Below, in pieces: positions 1-5,395 of a stretch of 7,086 nucleotides of DNA. The translations under genes were made by a program, and so were the position numbers. The stretch comes from Actinomycetota bacterium (GTDB taxonomy: Bacteria; Actinomycetota; Actinomycetes; S36-B12; UBA5976): the NCBI GenBank assembly GCA_009702945.1, contig WLGZ01000048.1, forward strand, positions 1 to 7,086. Reading direction: 5' to 3'. The notes below the pieces were generated by a model, which saw only the letters and a list, made by a program, of their open reading frames with translations, was not told the origin of the DNA and did no database searches. How positions within the stretch are numbered: position 1 is the first letter of the stretch; each line of letters opens with the position of its first letter.

Positions 1-2
1 CA

Positions 3-735
3 GGTATCCCTGCTAATGCATTTGCGGAGGCATCCAAGTTAACTTCGATAACCATCCCGGAAACATTTACAACGATTGGGCAGGGCGCTTTCTCGAACAC
101 ACCGGCATTAGCTTCCATTACCATCCCAGCGAACGTTACAAGCATTGAGCAGGGAGCATTTGTCAACTCGGGACTTACCACGATCACATTTGCATCTGGT
201 TCCAAGCTTGCAAGCATTGGGCAGAACGCATTTGTTGGCAGTGACAGGCTGACTTCCATTACCATCCCAGCAAGTGTCATAACCATCGGTGCCAGTGCAT
301 TTTCAAATAATCCATTCTTTGCTCCGCCCGGAACACTATCGCTAACTGCCATTGATGTTGACCCTGCGAACCCGAACTATAAATCAATTGATGGCGTGCT
401 TTTTGACAAAGATGCAACAACATTGATCCAATACCCATCAAGAAAGAGCAATACCACCTACAGCATCCCTGCAGGAGTTACAAGCATCGGCAAAGAAGCC
501 TTTAGTAGATCAACCCTTCTAACTTCCGTAACTATCCCGGCAAGCGTTGCCACAATTGCTGAGTCCGCGTTTCGTGGAACAACATCACTATCGTCCGTCA
601 ATATCCCAGCAAGTGTTACAGGCATTGGAAATAACGCGTTCTTTGGTGCAAGCACTCTTGCAAATATCACCTTCACAGGAAACGCTGCGCCAACAATTGG
701 AAGTGGCGCGTTTACCGGAGTTGCCAGCTCGGCAA
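3..735 (+). repeat. LRR_5 repeat array, first gene
   Basis: Tandem degenerate coding repeats with a basic unit of about 69 nt (23 residues), some units longer. The core I-P-A-x-V-x-x-I-G recurs near 49, 121, 256, 464, 531 and 601, with divergent units between. One unit around 325-465 has the longer BspA form (VDPANPNY, then a DGVLFDKD-type hairpin). At DNA level the cores share long matching stretches built on atcccagc and acaagcattgg. Confidence 0.8.
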
Positions 736-1400
736 AGGCATGCGTCAAAACTGGCGCCACTGGCTTTACTACATCTGGATCTCCTGCACGCTGGAATGGG
801 ATTGGCGTCAACGACGGCGCTTACATGGCTTCATTTAACGCAAACGGTGGTTCAACAGTTGCTGGTGTCTCGTTTCTAGCAAATGGTCAAATCTCCTCAG
901 CCCCTACCGAACCAACCAAAGCTGGGCACACCTTTGCGGGATGGACTGCAACTGACGGCGGTTCAACGATTGTTACTTTCCCTCACACACCAAGCGCAAC
1001 TTGCGGCACCACACTTCATGCCAAATGGGATCTGATTCCGGTAGTAAACGAACCAGCTCCTTTAGTTAACAATCCCGCTCCTGCAGTTAGTAATTCAGCT
1101 CCAGCAGCAGCATCTACCTCAACTGCACAAACTGCAACAACAAATGTTGTCAGCGCTAAAGCGAATTACACAGCGAAGTCATTGGCTACCCAAGTTGGAG
1201 TTACAACTGTTTCTCCAAAAGCCACAGTGACTATTTCTGTTGCGAAGTCATCAAAGAAGTTTTGCACCAAGTCAGGTTCAAAACTGAAAACACTTAAGGC
1301 TGGTAGCTGTGTTGTGACAATCACAGTTCAAGAACCAAAACCAAAGGGCGGCAAGAAGCCTAAGGCCACAAAAACTACCAAGACTCTCGTAGTGAGTTAA
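3..1400 (+). CDS. Secreted/surface BspA-type leucine-rich-repeat protein, 5'-truncated by window edge
   Basis: The reading frame is open from the first complete codon (position 3) to TAA at 1398-1400, giving 465 visible residues. The GTG at 396 is an internal codon in the middle of an LRR sentence (S-I-D-G-V-L-F-D-K-D), so the true start lies left of the window. About eight LRR_5 units of roughly 23 residues follow one another (pattern L-T-S-I-T-I-P-A-S-V-T-S-I-G-x-x-A-F), to about nt 735. Next come an InlB B-repeat-like domain (nt 825-1040, with FNANGGS, GHTFAGW and LHAKW), a Pro/Ala/Asn/Thr linker (about 1041-1150) and a Lys/Ser-rich C-terminal module (1152-1397) with a C-X14-C pair. LRR_5 families are usually secreted or surface-exposed and bind proteins or other cells; the ligand here is unknown. 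No sortase motif or membrane anchor is visible at the C terminus. It is a paralogue of the next gene. The family call is firm; the function is not. Confidence 0.88.
   Translation, partial: GIPANAFAEASKLTSITIPETFTTIGQGAFSNTPALASITIPANVTSIEQGAFVNSGLTTITFASGSKLASIGQNAFVGSDRLTSITIPASVITIGASAFSNNPFFAPPGTLSLTAIDVDPANPNYKSIDGVLFDKDATTLIQYPSRKSNTTYSIPAGVTSIGKEAFSRSTLLTSVTIPASVATIAESAFRGTTSLSSVNIPASVTGIGNNAFFGASTLANITFTGNAAPTIGSGAFTGVASSAKACVKTGATGFTTSGSPARWNGIGVNDGAYMASFNANGGSTVAGVSFLANGQISSAPTEPTKAGHTFAGWTATDGGSTIVTFPHTPSATCGTTLHAKWDLIPVVNEPAPLVNNPAPAVSNSAPAAASTSTAQTATTNVVSAKANYTAKSLATQVGVTTVSPKATVTISVAKSSKKFCTKSGSKLKTLKAGSCVVTITVQEPKPKGGKKPKATKTTKTLVVS
825..1040 (+). other. InlB B-repeat-like (Listeria-Bacteroides repeat) domain, first LRR protein
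   Basis: The protein segment begins M-A-S-F-N-A-N-G-G-S-T, continues through P-T-K-A-G-H-T-F-A-G-W and ends L-H-A-K-W-D. This is the hallmark pattern of the beta-grasp B-repeat (F-x-x-N-G-G, then G-Y/H-x-F-x-G-W, then A-x-W) found in bacterial surface proteins. Here it is a single copy directly after the LRR array. The second LRR protein has a diverged counterpart. Confidence 0.7.
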
Positions 1401-1460
1401 CCGAAGAAATTAGAAATAGAAAAAACCAGTCCAAACCAAATAAATAGAAACGAGAAACCG
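1401..1460 (+). other. A-rich spacer between the two LRR genes
   Basis: This 60-nt A-rich spacer has no hairpin or T-tract, so I see no terminator between the paralogues and they may be co-transcribed. It holds a 9-nt direct repeat, AAATAGAAA, at 1414-1422 and 1442-1450. No convincing -35/-10 pair and no good Shine-Dalgarno sequence precede the downstream ATGATG; the nearest purine run is CGAGAAA at 1451-1457. Confidence 0.5.
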
Positions 1461-3389
1461 ATGATGTTCCGTAAGCCAATGAGAAGTGTTTCAGTGCACA
1501 GATTTGCGACAGTGGTTACAACCCTTGCGTTATCGGTATCTGGTTTGGTGTTTAGTCCAGCTCAAGCAAACGTGCCCGTTGACGGCAATTACAACTGCAC
1601 GACTGGCGCGATAGATGGTGGATCCGGAAATGGTTATTACCAAATCAACAACGGTGTAGTGACTGGAGGTGGCTTCTATGCTGGCGGTTGCACTGGTGCC
1701 GTAGTGATTCCCGATGGAGTCACAAGCATTGGACTGGATGCATTCTTGTTCGGCCAGGATATAACTTCGGTAAACATCCCAGCAAGCGTGACAAGCATTG
1801 GGCGGTCAGCGTTCCATGCAAATTACAAACTAACATCAATCACAATCCCAGCGAACGTTACAAGCATCGGCATGAACGCGTTTTGGGGCAACAGTAAACT
1901 TGTCATAGTCACATTTGCACCCGGGAGCAAACTAGCAACTATCGGTAACGAGGCATTCACTGCCAATTCATTACTTAAATCCATCACCATCCCAGCAAGT
2001 GTGACGAGCATTGGGTCTAGTGCATTTAACGGCTCACCCTTACTCACCGATGTTGTTTTCAAGGGAAACGCGCCATCGATAGGCACTGACGCATTCAAAG
2101 GAGTTGCTAGCTCAGCAACGGCCTACATCAAATCTGGCGCCACTGGCTTTACGACTTCTGGAGATCCTGCACGCTGGAACCGACTAGCGGTTTCCACCAG
2201 TTATTACGAAAACGTTGCATTTGATACAAAAGGTGGCTCCACAATTGCTAATCGGGATTTCGGTGGAAACATCACCGAACCAGCTGCGCCAACACGTGAT
2301 TGCTCGACATTTGCTAACTGGTCTGCAACTAATGGTGGGCCAGCCGTCGAGTTCCCATACACCCCTGGCGCGATGGAGAACATTACTCTTCACGCAAATT
2401 GGAATCTAATTCCTTGTGCTGGAACACCTGGTTCAACACCGAACTCAAAGGTAGTTAGCATTCCTATGGGTATGACTGAGGCGAACATTCCAGCCAATGA
2501 TGCACTGCCAGCAATTAAGTTAAACCTCGCAGGAGCCACTGGCCAAGCAGTTGTTACAGTTGTTCCAATTTCTAATCCAGATCCAGCAAACTCACCATTT
2601 AGTGCTGGCGTATCGACAAAGGTCGTGGACATTAGCGTCACCGGCATTACCGGCAATGTAACTGTGTGCCTCGATGGTGGTGCGGGAGATAGCCTTTTCC
2701 ACTTCACTGGCGGTGCGTGGGTAGCCCTACCTGAGCGAAGTTATGTAAATGGCCAAGTGTGTGGTGTTACTTCAAGCTTCTCACCATTTACTGCAGCAGT
2801 TCCTGCAAAAACACCTGCGGAGATTGCCGCTGAGATAGCTGCAGCGGCGGCGGCGGCAGAACGCGCACGTTTGGAAGCAGAAGCAGCAGCAGAACTTGCC
2901 TCCAGAACAATCAGCGCGAAGCAGAAATATTCATTACGCTCACTGGCTAGTCAAACCGGAATCAAAATCGTGTCGCCAAAAGCCAAAGTCACAACAACAG
3001 TTGCTGGTTCATCCAAGAAGGTTTGCACCAAGTCTGGTTCAACTTTAAAGACCCTCGTGGCTGGTAACTGTGTTGTTACCTACACAGTTCAAGAGCCAAA
3101 GCAAACCATCAAATCCTTCAAGAGCTTTGCTGTTGGCGAGGTTGGTAGTGGCTCAACTTTGAATGCAAAGACTAGCTATTCGATGAACGCCATTGCATCT
3201 GCTAATGGCATCTCTGCAAGCGCCAAGGGCAAACTTTCGATGACGGTGGCTAAATCATCAAAAGGCATCTGTTCTAAGTCTGGTTCAAATCTAAAGATGC
3301 TTAAGGCTGGAACTTGCAACGTAACCTTCACAGTTCAGGAGCCGCAGCCTGCGGCAACAAAAACCACCAAGACATTCGTTGTGAAGTAG
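1461..3389 (+). CDS. Secreted BspA-type LRR protein with B-repeat domain and two C-terminal modules
   Basis: The 642-residue protein begins with a Sec signal peptide: basic n-region (R4, K5, R8, R14), hydrophobic core about 16-31, and A34-Q35-A36 before N37 as a good signal peptidase I site. The start is ATG 1461; ATG 1464 directly after it is an equally possible start. Domains in order: six or so LRR_5 units (about 80-215); an S/T/G-rich tail shared with the upstream protein (GATGFTTSG, 226-234); an InlB B-repeat-like domain (252-316, FDTKGGS to LHANW); a beta-rich domain (about 317-447) ending YVNGQVCGVTSSFSPF; an Ala/Glu-rich probable helical stalk (about 452-482); and two copies of a Lys/Ser-rich module (485-559 and 567-642), each with C-X14-C (C522/C537 and C604/C619). 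No LPXTG motif or C-terminal membrane segment is seen, so it is either released or held by the modules. A surface adhesion or binding role is inferred from the family; the ligand is unknown. Confidence 0.93.
   Translation: MMFRKPMRSVSVHRFATVVTTLALSVSGLVFSPAQANVPVDGNYNCTTGAIDGGSGNGYYQINNGVVTGGGFYAGGCTGAVVIPDGVTSIGLDAFLFGQDITSVNIPASVTSIGRSAFHANYKLTSITIPANVTSIGMNAFWGNSKLVIVTFAPGSKLATIGNEAFTANSLLKSITIPASVTSIGSSAFNGSPLLTDVVFKGNAPSIGTDAFKGVASSATAYIKSGATGFTTSGDPARWNRLAVSTSYYENVAFDTKGGSTIANRDFGGNITEPAAPTRDCSTFANWSATNGGPAVEFPYTPGAMENITLHANWNLIPCAGTPGSTPNSKVVSIPMGMTEANIPANDALPAIKLNLAGATGQAVVTVVPISNPDPANSPFSAGVSTKVVDISVTGITGNVTVCLDGGAGDSLFHFTGGAWVALPERSYVNGQVCGVTSSFSPFTAAVPAKTPAEIAAEIAAAAAAAERARLEAEAAAELASRTISAKQKYSLRSLASQTGIKIVSPKAKVTTTVAGSSKKVCTKSGSTLKTLVAGNCVVTYTVQEPKQTIKSFKSFAVGEVGSGSTLNAKTSYSMNAIASANGISASAKGKLSMTVAKSSKGICSKSGSNLKMLKAGTCNVTFTVQEPQPAATKTTKTFVVK
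1698..2100 (+). repeat. LRR_5 repeat array, second gene
   Basis: Tandem units with a period of 69 nt: the core ATCCCAGC recurs at 1777 and 1846, exactly 69 nt apart, and a diverged start is near 1709. One unit is degraded (F-A-P-G-S-K-L-A-T-I-G around 1915-1945). Proteins of this type form a curved solenoid with I-P-x-x-V-x-x-I-G on each turn. Several cores match cores of the first gene almost base for base. Confidence 0.8.
2214..2408 (+). other. InlB B-repeat-like domain, second LRR protein (diverged)
   Basis: Residues 252-316 show V-A-F-D-T-K-G-G-S, T-F-A-N-W and L-H-A-N-W, the counterpart of the domain in the upstream gene. The central GW is replaced by NW, and the segment is shorter by several residues. 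Assigned by alignment with the paralogue and by general pattern, so less secure than the upstream copy. Confidence 0.55.
2844..2855 (+). repeat. GCG trinucleotide run in the alanine-rich stalk
   Basis: Four consecutive GCG codons sit inside a run of seven alanine codons (2838-2858). A second alanine cluster follows near 2877-2892 (GCAGAAGCAGCAGCAGAA). Together they encode the Ala/Glu stretch joining the central domain to the C-terminal modules. The run is in frame, so slippage by whole units would change stalk length without breaking the gene. Confidence 0.6.
2913..3137 (+). repeat. C-terminal C-X14-C module, copy 1 of second LRR gene
   Basis: About 75 residues: S-A-K-x-x-Y-S-L-R-S-L-A, then V-A-G-S-S-K-K-V-C-T-K-S-G-S-x-L-K-T-L and A-G-N-C-V-V-T-Y-T-V-Q-E-P. 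It matches the single C-terminal module of the upstream gene (1152-1397) closely and copy 2 (3159-3386) less closely. The predicted beta strands around the Cys pair and the extracellular location make a disulfide plausible. I do not recognise a named domain. Confidence 0.75.
3159..3386 (+). repeat. C-terminal C-X14-C module, copy 2 of second LRR gene
   Basis: About 76 residues ending at the stop codon: L-N-A-K-T-S-Y-S-M, then A-K-S-S-K-G-I-C-S-K-S-G-S-N-L-K-M-L-K-A-G-T-C and T-V-Q-E-P, with a Lys/Thr-rich end T-K-T-T-K-T-F-V-V-K. The same end (T-K-T-T-K-T-L-V-V-S) closes the upstream protein, so this copy and the upstream one occupy the same C-terminal position. Copy 1 lacks that tail. Confidence 0.75.
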
Positions 3390-3391
3390 GT

Positions 3392-3610
3392 GTGCTTCCG
3401 TTACCAGATCCAGATTGGACACTTCCAAGTTTTCCAAGCGTTCCCAGCGTGGAAGACATGAATGCGCTCAACGAGAAAGTAATGTCTGGATTTGAAGAGG
3501 CACTAGCTGGTTTAGACGAGGCGCTGGGTGAATTTAACGCAGCATTGTGGGATTTAGGCAACGCCTCTCGCAACCGGCAATCGAAAGACCAGGTGGATTC
3601 GAATAAGTAG
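3392..3610 (+). CDS. Small hypothetical protein, Pro-rich N terminus plus amphipathic helix
   Basis: I do not recognise this family. From GTG 3392 the product is 72 residues. A Pro/Trp segment (about 1-20, L-P-L-P-D-P-D-W-T-L-P) is followed by a probable amphipathic helix rich in Ala, Leu and Glu (about 23-60, including G-F-E-E-A-L-A-G-L-D-E-A-L) and a polar tail. There is no signal peptide or membrane segment, so a cytosolic product is expected. The frame stays open upstream to a TTG at 3314, but that stretch overlaps the conserved C-terminal module of the LRR gene and is unlikely to be used. GTG 3392 begins 2 nt after the LRR stop, which would fit translational coupling. ATG 3458, with GGAAG just upstream but too close (2 nt), would give 50 residues. 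Stop TAG is at 3608-3610, 19 nt before the HAD gene. Confidence 0.55.
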   Translation: MLPLPDPDWTLPSFPSVPSVEDMNALNEKVMSGFEEALAGLDEALGEFNAALWDLGNASRNRQSKDQVDSNK

Positions 3611-3629
3611 GGCGTGACATTCTTTAGGG

Positions 3630-4634
3630 GTGTCGAGTTTCAAATCCGCTAGTCCAATCCTGGCTAAGGCTTACGATACTGCGCTGCTAGATCTCGATGG
3701 TGTCGTTTACATTGGCGACGATGCAGTCCAAGGTGTGATCGGTGCCCTGAATCAAGCGCATGATGATTTTGGCATGACACTTACTTGCGTCACAAACAAT
3801 GCTTCGCGCTCACCCCAACGCGTTGCGCAACACCTACGAGAACTTGGTCTTGCCGTTACTTCCGAAGATGTTGTGACATCTGCGCAAGCTGGCGCCGCTG
3901 AACTAGCAAAACTAATCCCACAAGGTTCAAATGTTTTTGTATTGGGAAGTAAAGACTTAGCTCGCGAAGTTGAACTCGTCGGTCTGAATCCAAGTCATGA
4001 TGTTTCGCTTACATACGATGCAATGATTCAGGGTTACTGGCCAGACATGCCATTTCGGATGCTTGAGTTTGCAGCCAGTGTTTTGCAAACTGGTGTGCTA
4101 TGGGTTGCCACAAACATGGACATGACAATCCCAACACCAACAGGTGTGGCACCTGGAAACGGCACCATAGTTACCGCACTGGGTGAAACCGTTAATCGAA
4201 CTCCAACACTTGTCGCAGGTAAGCCACAAGTGCCACTGATGCAGCAATCAATTGATCGCACAAATGCCAAACGACCACTAGTAATAGGTGATCGCCTTGA
4301 TACCGACATCCATGGCGCAAACAACGTTGGAATTGATTCGCTGTTAGTGCTTTCCGGCGTCACAACAATCGAAGAGATCCTGACCGCACCAATTGAACTT
4401 CGCCCAACTTACTTAGCATGGGATGCCAGCGCGGTCTTAGCTGAGCAAAACGGCACTGAAACAACTGACCACGTAACGACTTGTGGTGGCTGGAAAGTTG
4501 CTAATGGCGATCTATTGGGACAGGGCGATGGACTCGATGCTGTGGCTGCGATTGCAGTCGCGCATTGGAATGATGACATATCTCTTGATCTAGGCCTGCA
4601 GGCCCTTTCGGGCATTGGTCTCGAGGTGCGCTGA
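3630..4634 (+). CDS. HAD-superfamily (NagD/glycerol-phosphate phosphatase-like) hydrolase with C-terminal extension
   Basis: A 334-residue cytosolic phosphatase of HAD subfamily IIA. Motif I is D21-L-D23-G-V-V-Y (nucleophile and acid/base Asp). Motif II is around V54-T-N-N57, followed by A-S-R-S-P-Q-R-V-A that begins the cap region. The motif III lysine is in A-G-K198-P-Q, and motif IV is G220-D-R-L-D-T-D226, which would hold Mg2+. G-A-N-N-V-G-I-D-S-L-L-V-L-S-G-V after it is typical of the NagD group. Residues about 265-334 extend beyond the catalytic domain, with C-G-G-W-K-V and G-D-G-L-D-A-V-A-A-I-A. This fits the GNAT-like C-terminal region known in M. tuberculosis Rv1692, a glycerol 3-phosphate phosphatase in the equivalent chromosomal position. 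The substrate is therefore inferred as glycerol 3-phosphate or a similar small phosphate ester. The start is GTG 3630; AGGGG abuts it, too close for a normal ribosome site. Confidence 0.9.
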   Translation: MSSFKSASPILAKAYDTALLDLDGVVYIGDDAVQGVIGALNQAHDDFGMTLTCVTNNASRSPQRVAQHLRELGLAVTSEDVVTSAQAGAAELAKLIPQGSNVFVLGSKDLAREVELVGLNPSHDVSLTYDAMIQGYWPDMPFRMLEFAASVLQTGVLWVATNMDMTIPTPTGVAPGNGTIVTALGETVNRTPTLVAGKPQVPLMQQSIDRTNAKRPLVIGDRLDTDIHGANNVGIDSLLVLSGVTTIEEILTAPIELRPTYLAWDASAVLAEQNGTETTDHVTTCGGWKVANGDLLGQGDGLDAVAAIAVAHWNDDISLDLGLQALSGIGLEVR

Positions 4635-4656
4635 CCCCATATATCGGGTTAGCGTA
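4627..4656 (+). other. 11-bp RNA stem-loop spanning the HAD stop and the intergenic gap
   Basis: Bases 4627-4637 pair with 4646-4656 in the + strand transcript: nine Watson-Crick pairs and two G-U pairs (4633/4650 and 4628/4655), with loop CATATATC (4638-4645). It contains the HAD stop codon (4632-4634) in its 5' arm and ends 5 nt before the next start codon. No U-tract follows, so it is not a classical intrinsic terminator; a U-less terminator, an RNA-processing site or translational control remain possible. The two wobble pairs would be A-C mismatches on the opposite strand, so the fold favours the + strand RNA. Confidence 0.5.
4650..4655 (+). promoter_or_regulatory. Candidate -10 box (TAGCGT) for a leaderless transcript
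   Basis: TAGCGT fits the actinobacterial TANNNT consensus and ends 6 nt before GTG 4662, the distance expected if transcription starts at or next to the start codon. No good -35 is seen at 16-19 nt; CTGACC at 4631-4636 resembles TTGACA but leaves only 13 nt. The box overlaps the 3' arm of the stem-loop at 4627-4656. Confidence 0.4.
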
Positions 4657-4661
4657 GGGGA

Positions 4662-5030
4662 GTGATTGATATTCGTTCGGCTATGAGCATGGCCCAAGAA
4701 ATGCTTGAAGAATCTGTAAACCAGATCAAAACCAACGTGGAAGAAAACGCCAAAGAAGGCGTGGACACCAAGATGGTTGTTGAAGCAATCACAGCAGTTG
4801 GCACGCTAGTTGGCGGAATCATTGTTGAGGTTGCCTCCAAGCTGCCAAAACCAGAATTCAAGGGAGCTGAAGGCGGCGCCCGCGAAACTGTAATCGCCGA
4901 AGTCGACAAAATCATTGGTCGCATGGGCCTAGTTCAAGAAGATGAATTAGCTGCGCTTCGTAAGCGCGTTGTTGACCTAGAAGAAGCGCTCAAAAAGGCT
5001 GAAAAGCCAGCATCAAAATCTAAGTCTTAA
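4662..5030 (+). CDS. Conserved hypothetical coiled-coil protein (phasin-like in form)
   Basis: A 122-residue protein without a signal peptide. Residues about 6-38 form a charged helix (S-M-A-Q-E-M-L-E-E-S-V-N-Q-I-K). A weakly hydrophobic Val/Ile/Gly segment (about 39-59, V-G-T-L-V-G-G-I-I-V-E-V-A) is too mixed to be called a membrane helix with confidence. After a spacer, I-I-G-R-M-G-L-V-Q-E-D-E-L-A-A-L-R-K-R-V-V-D-L-E-E-A-L (about 84-111) is a clear coiled coil, followed by a Lys/Ser tail. The 'RMGLxxxxELAALRxRVxxLE' ending recalls phasin and PHA-granule accessory proteins, but no PHA gene is nearby, so this is only a resemblance. The start is GTG 4662, chosen because TAGCGT ends 6 nt upstream; ATGs at 4683 and 4689 are alternatives. 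It lies 27 nt after the HAD gene. Confidence 0.75.
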   Translation: MIDIRSAMSMAQEMLEESVNQIKTNVEENAKEGVDTKMVVEAITAVGTLVGGIIVEVASKLPKPEFKGAEGGARETVIAEVDKIIGRMGLVQEDELAALRKRVVDLEEALKKAEKPASKSKS

Positions 5031-5055
5031 CTCAAGCGCCGACATCGGTTCGGTA

Positions 5056-5083
5056 ATGGCTAAGCCATAGGCTAGAGCCATGG
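5056..5083 (+). promoter_or_regulatory. Nested inverted repeats over the start of the 100-aa gene
   Basis: ATGGCT (5056-5061) and AGCCAT (5063-5068) form an inverted repeat with one central base. A second AGCCAT (5076-5081) includes the first bases of the start codon. CCAT-a-GGCT (5065-5073) is also inverted to AGCC-ATGG (5076-5083) with one bulged base and a 2-nt centre. The repeats cover the proposed -10 box and the ATG. This could be an operator or a start-occluding hairpin; palindrome by chance is not excluded. Confidence 0.35.
5068..5073 (+). promoter_or_regulatory. Candidate -10 box (TAGGCT) for a leaderless transcript
   Basis: TAGGCT matches TANNNT and ends 6 nt before ATG 5080, the same geometry as the TAGCGT box before GTG 4662. 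No Shine-Dalgarno sequence precedes the ATG, consistent with a leaderless message. A -35 at normal spacing is not convincing; CCGACA at 5039-5044 is about 23 nt away. Confidence 0.4.
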
Positions 5084-5382
5084 AAAACTCCGAAGTTAAC
5101 GATTACCTCGATACTCTCGACGAAACCGTCGAAGGCACTGTCGATGAATCAGTCGGTTCACTTTTAGGTGAAGAGTCCGGACTGTTTGTTGAAGAAGTAG
5201 TAGTTCCACAAGCTCCAGTTGTTTCCATGGATTCGCTACCAATTACTGGCGAAGCTCGCGTTGATGATGCACTCGGTCGCCTGGCTGATTTGCAAGGCCT
5301 GCCAGTTCACGAACATGTTGATGTTTTCGAAGACGTGCAACGCCGCCTACATGAAACTTTGGCTGACTTAGCCGGTCAGTAG
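5080..5382 (+). CDS. Acidic conserved hypothetical protein preceding tlyA
   Basis: A 100-residue, strongly acidic cytosolic protein without signal or membrane segments. The N-terminal half (about 1-55) is low-complexity and rich in Glu, Asp, Val and Ser. The C-terminal part (about 60-98, R-V-D-D-A-L-G-R-L-A-D-L-Q-G-L-P-V-H-E-H-V-D-V-F-E-D-V-Q-R-R-L-H-E-T-L) is helical. It matches the form of the short hypothetical protein found immediately upstream of tlyA in many actinobacteria (Rv1693 position in M. tuberculosis). The conserved part seems to be this helix pair; the acidic N-terminal half looks like an addition. The function is unknown; the fixed place next to tlyA is the only clue. The start is ATG 5080; the stop is 13 nt before tlyA. 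Confidence 0.8.
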   Translation: MENSEVNDYLDTLDETVEGTVDESVGSLLGEESGLFVEEVVVPQAPVVSMDSLPITGEARVDDALGRLADLQGLPVHEHVDVFEDVQRRLHETLADLAGQ

Positions 5383-5395
5383 TTCGAATAATTCT

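Noticed and set aside
396..1400. Reading the first gene as a complete 334-aa protein from GTG 396
   Set aside because: The same frame is open back to the window edge and encodes further LRR units; GTG 396 is a valine in a conserved LRR motif, and there is no signal peptide there.
458..2707. Long minus-strand and out-of-frame ORFs across the LRR genes
   Set aside because: They mirror the repetitive codons of the LRR arrays, have no start context and give no recognisable protein features.
3341..3355. GCCGCA-GCC-TGCGGC inverted repeat near the end of the second LRR gene, as a terminator
   Set aside because: It lies inside the coding region 31 nt before the stop codon and is followed by A-rich rather than T-rich sequence on the + strand; no T-tract follows on the minus strand either.
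4593..4613. Perfect 12-bp palindrome GGCCTGCAGGCC and an adjacent GCCC/GGGC hairpin at the end of the HAD gene
   Set aside because: Both lie in coding sequence for an ordinary stretch of the C-terminal region, without a T-tract or repeat elsewhere; probably chance.
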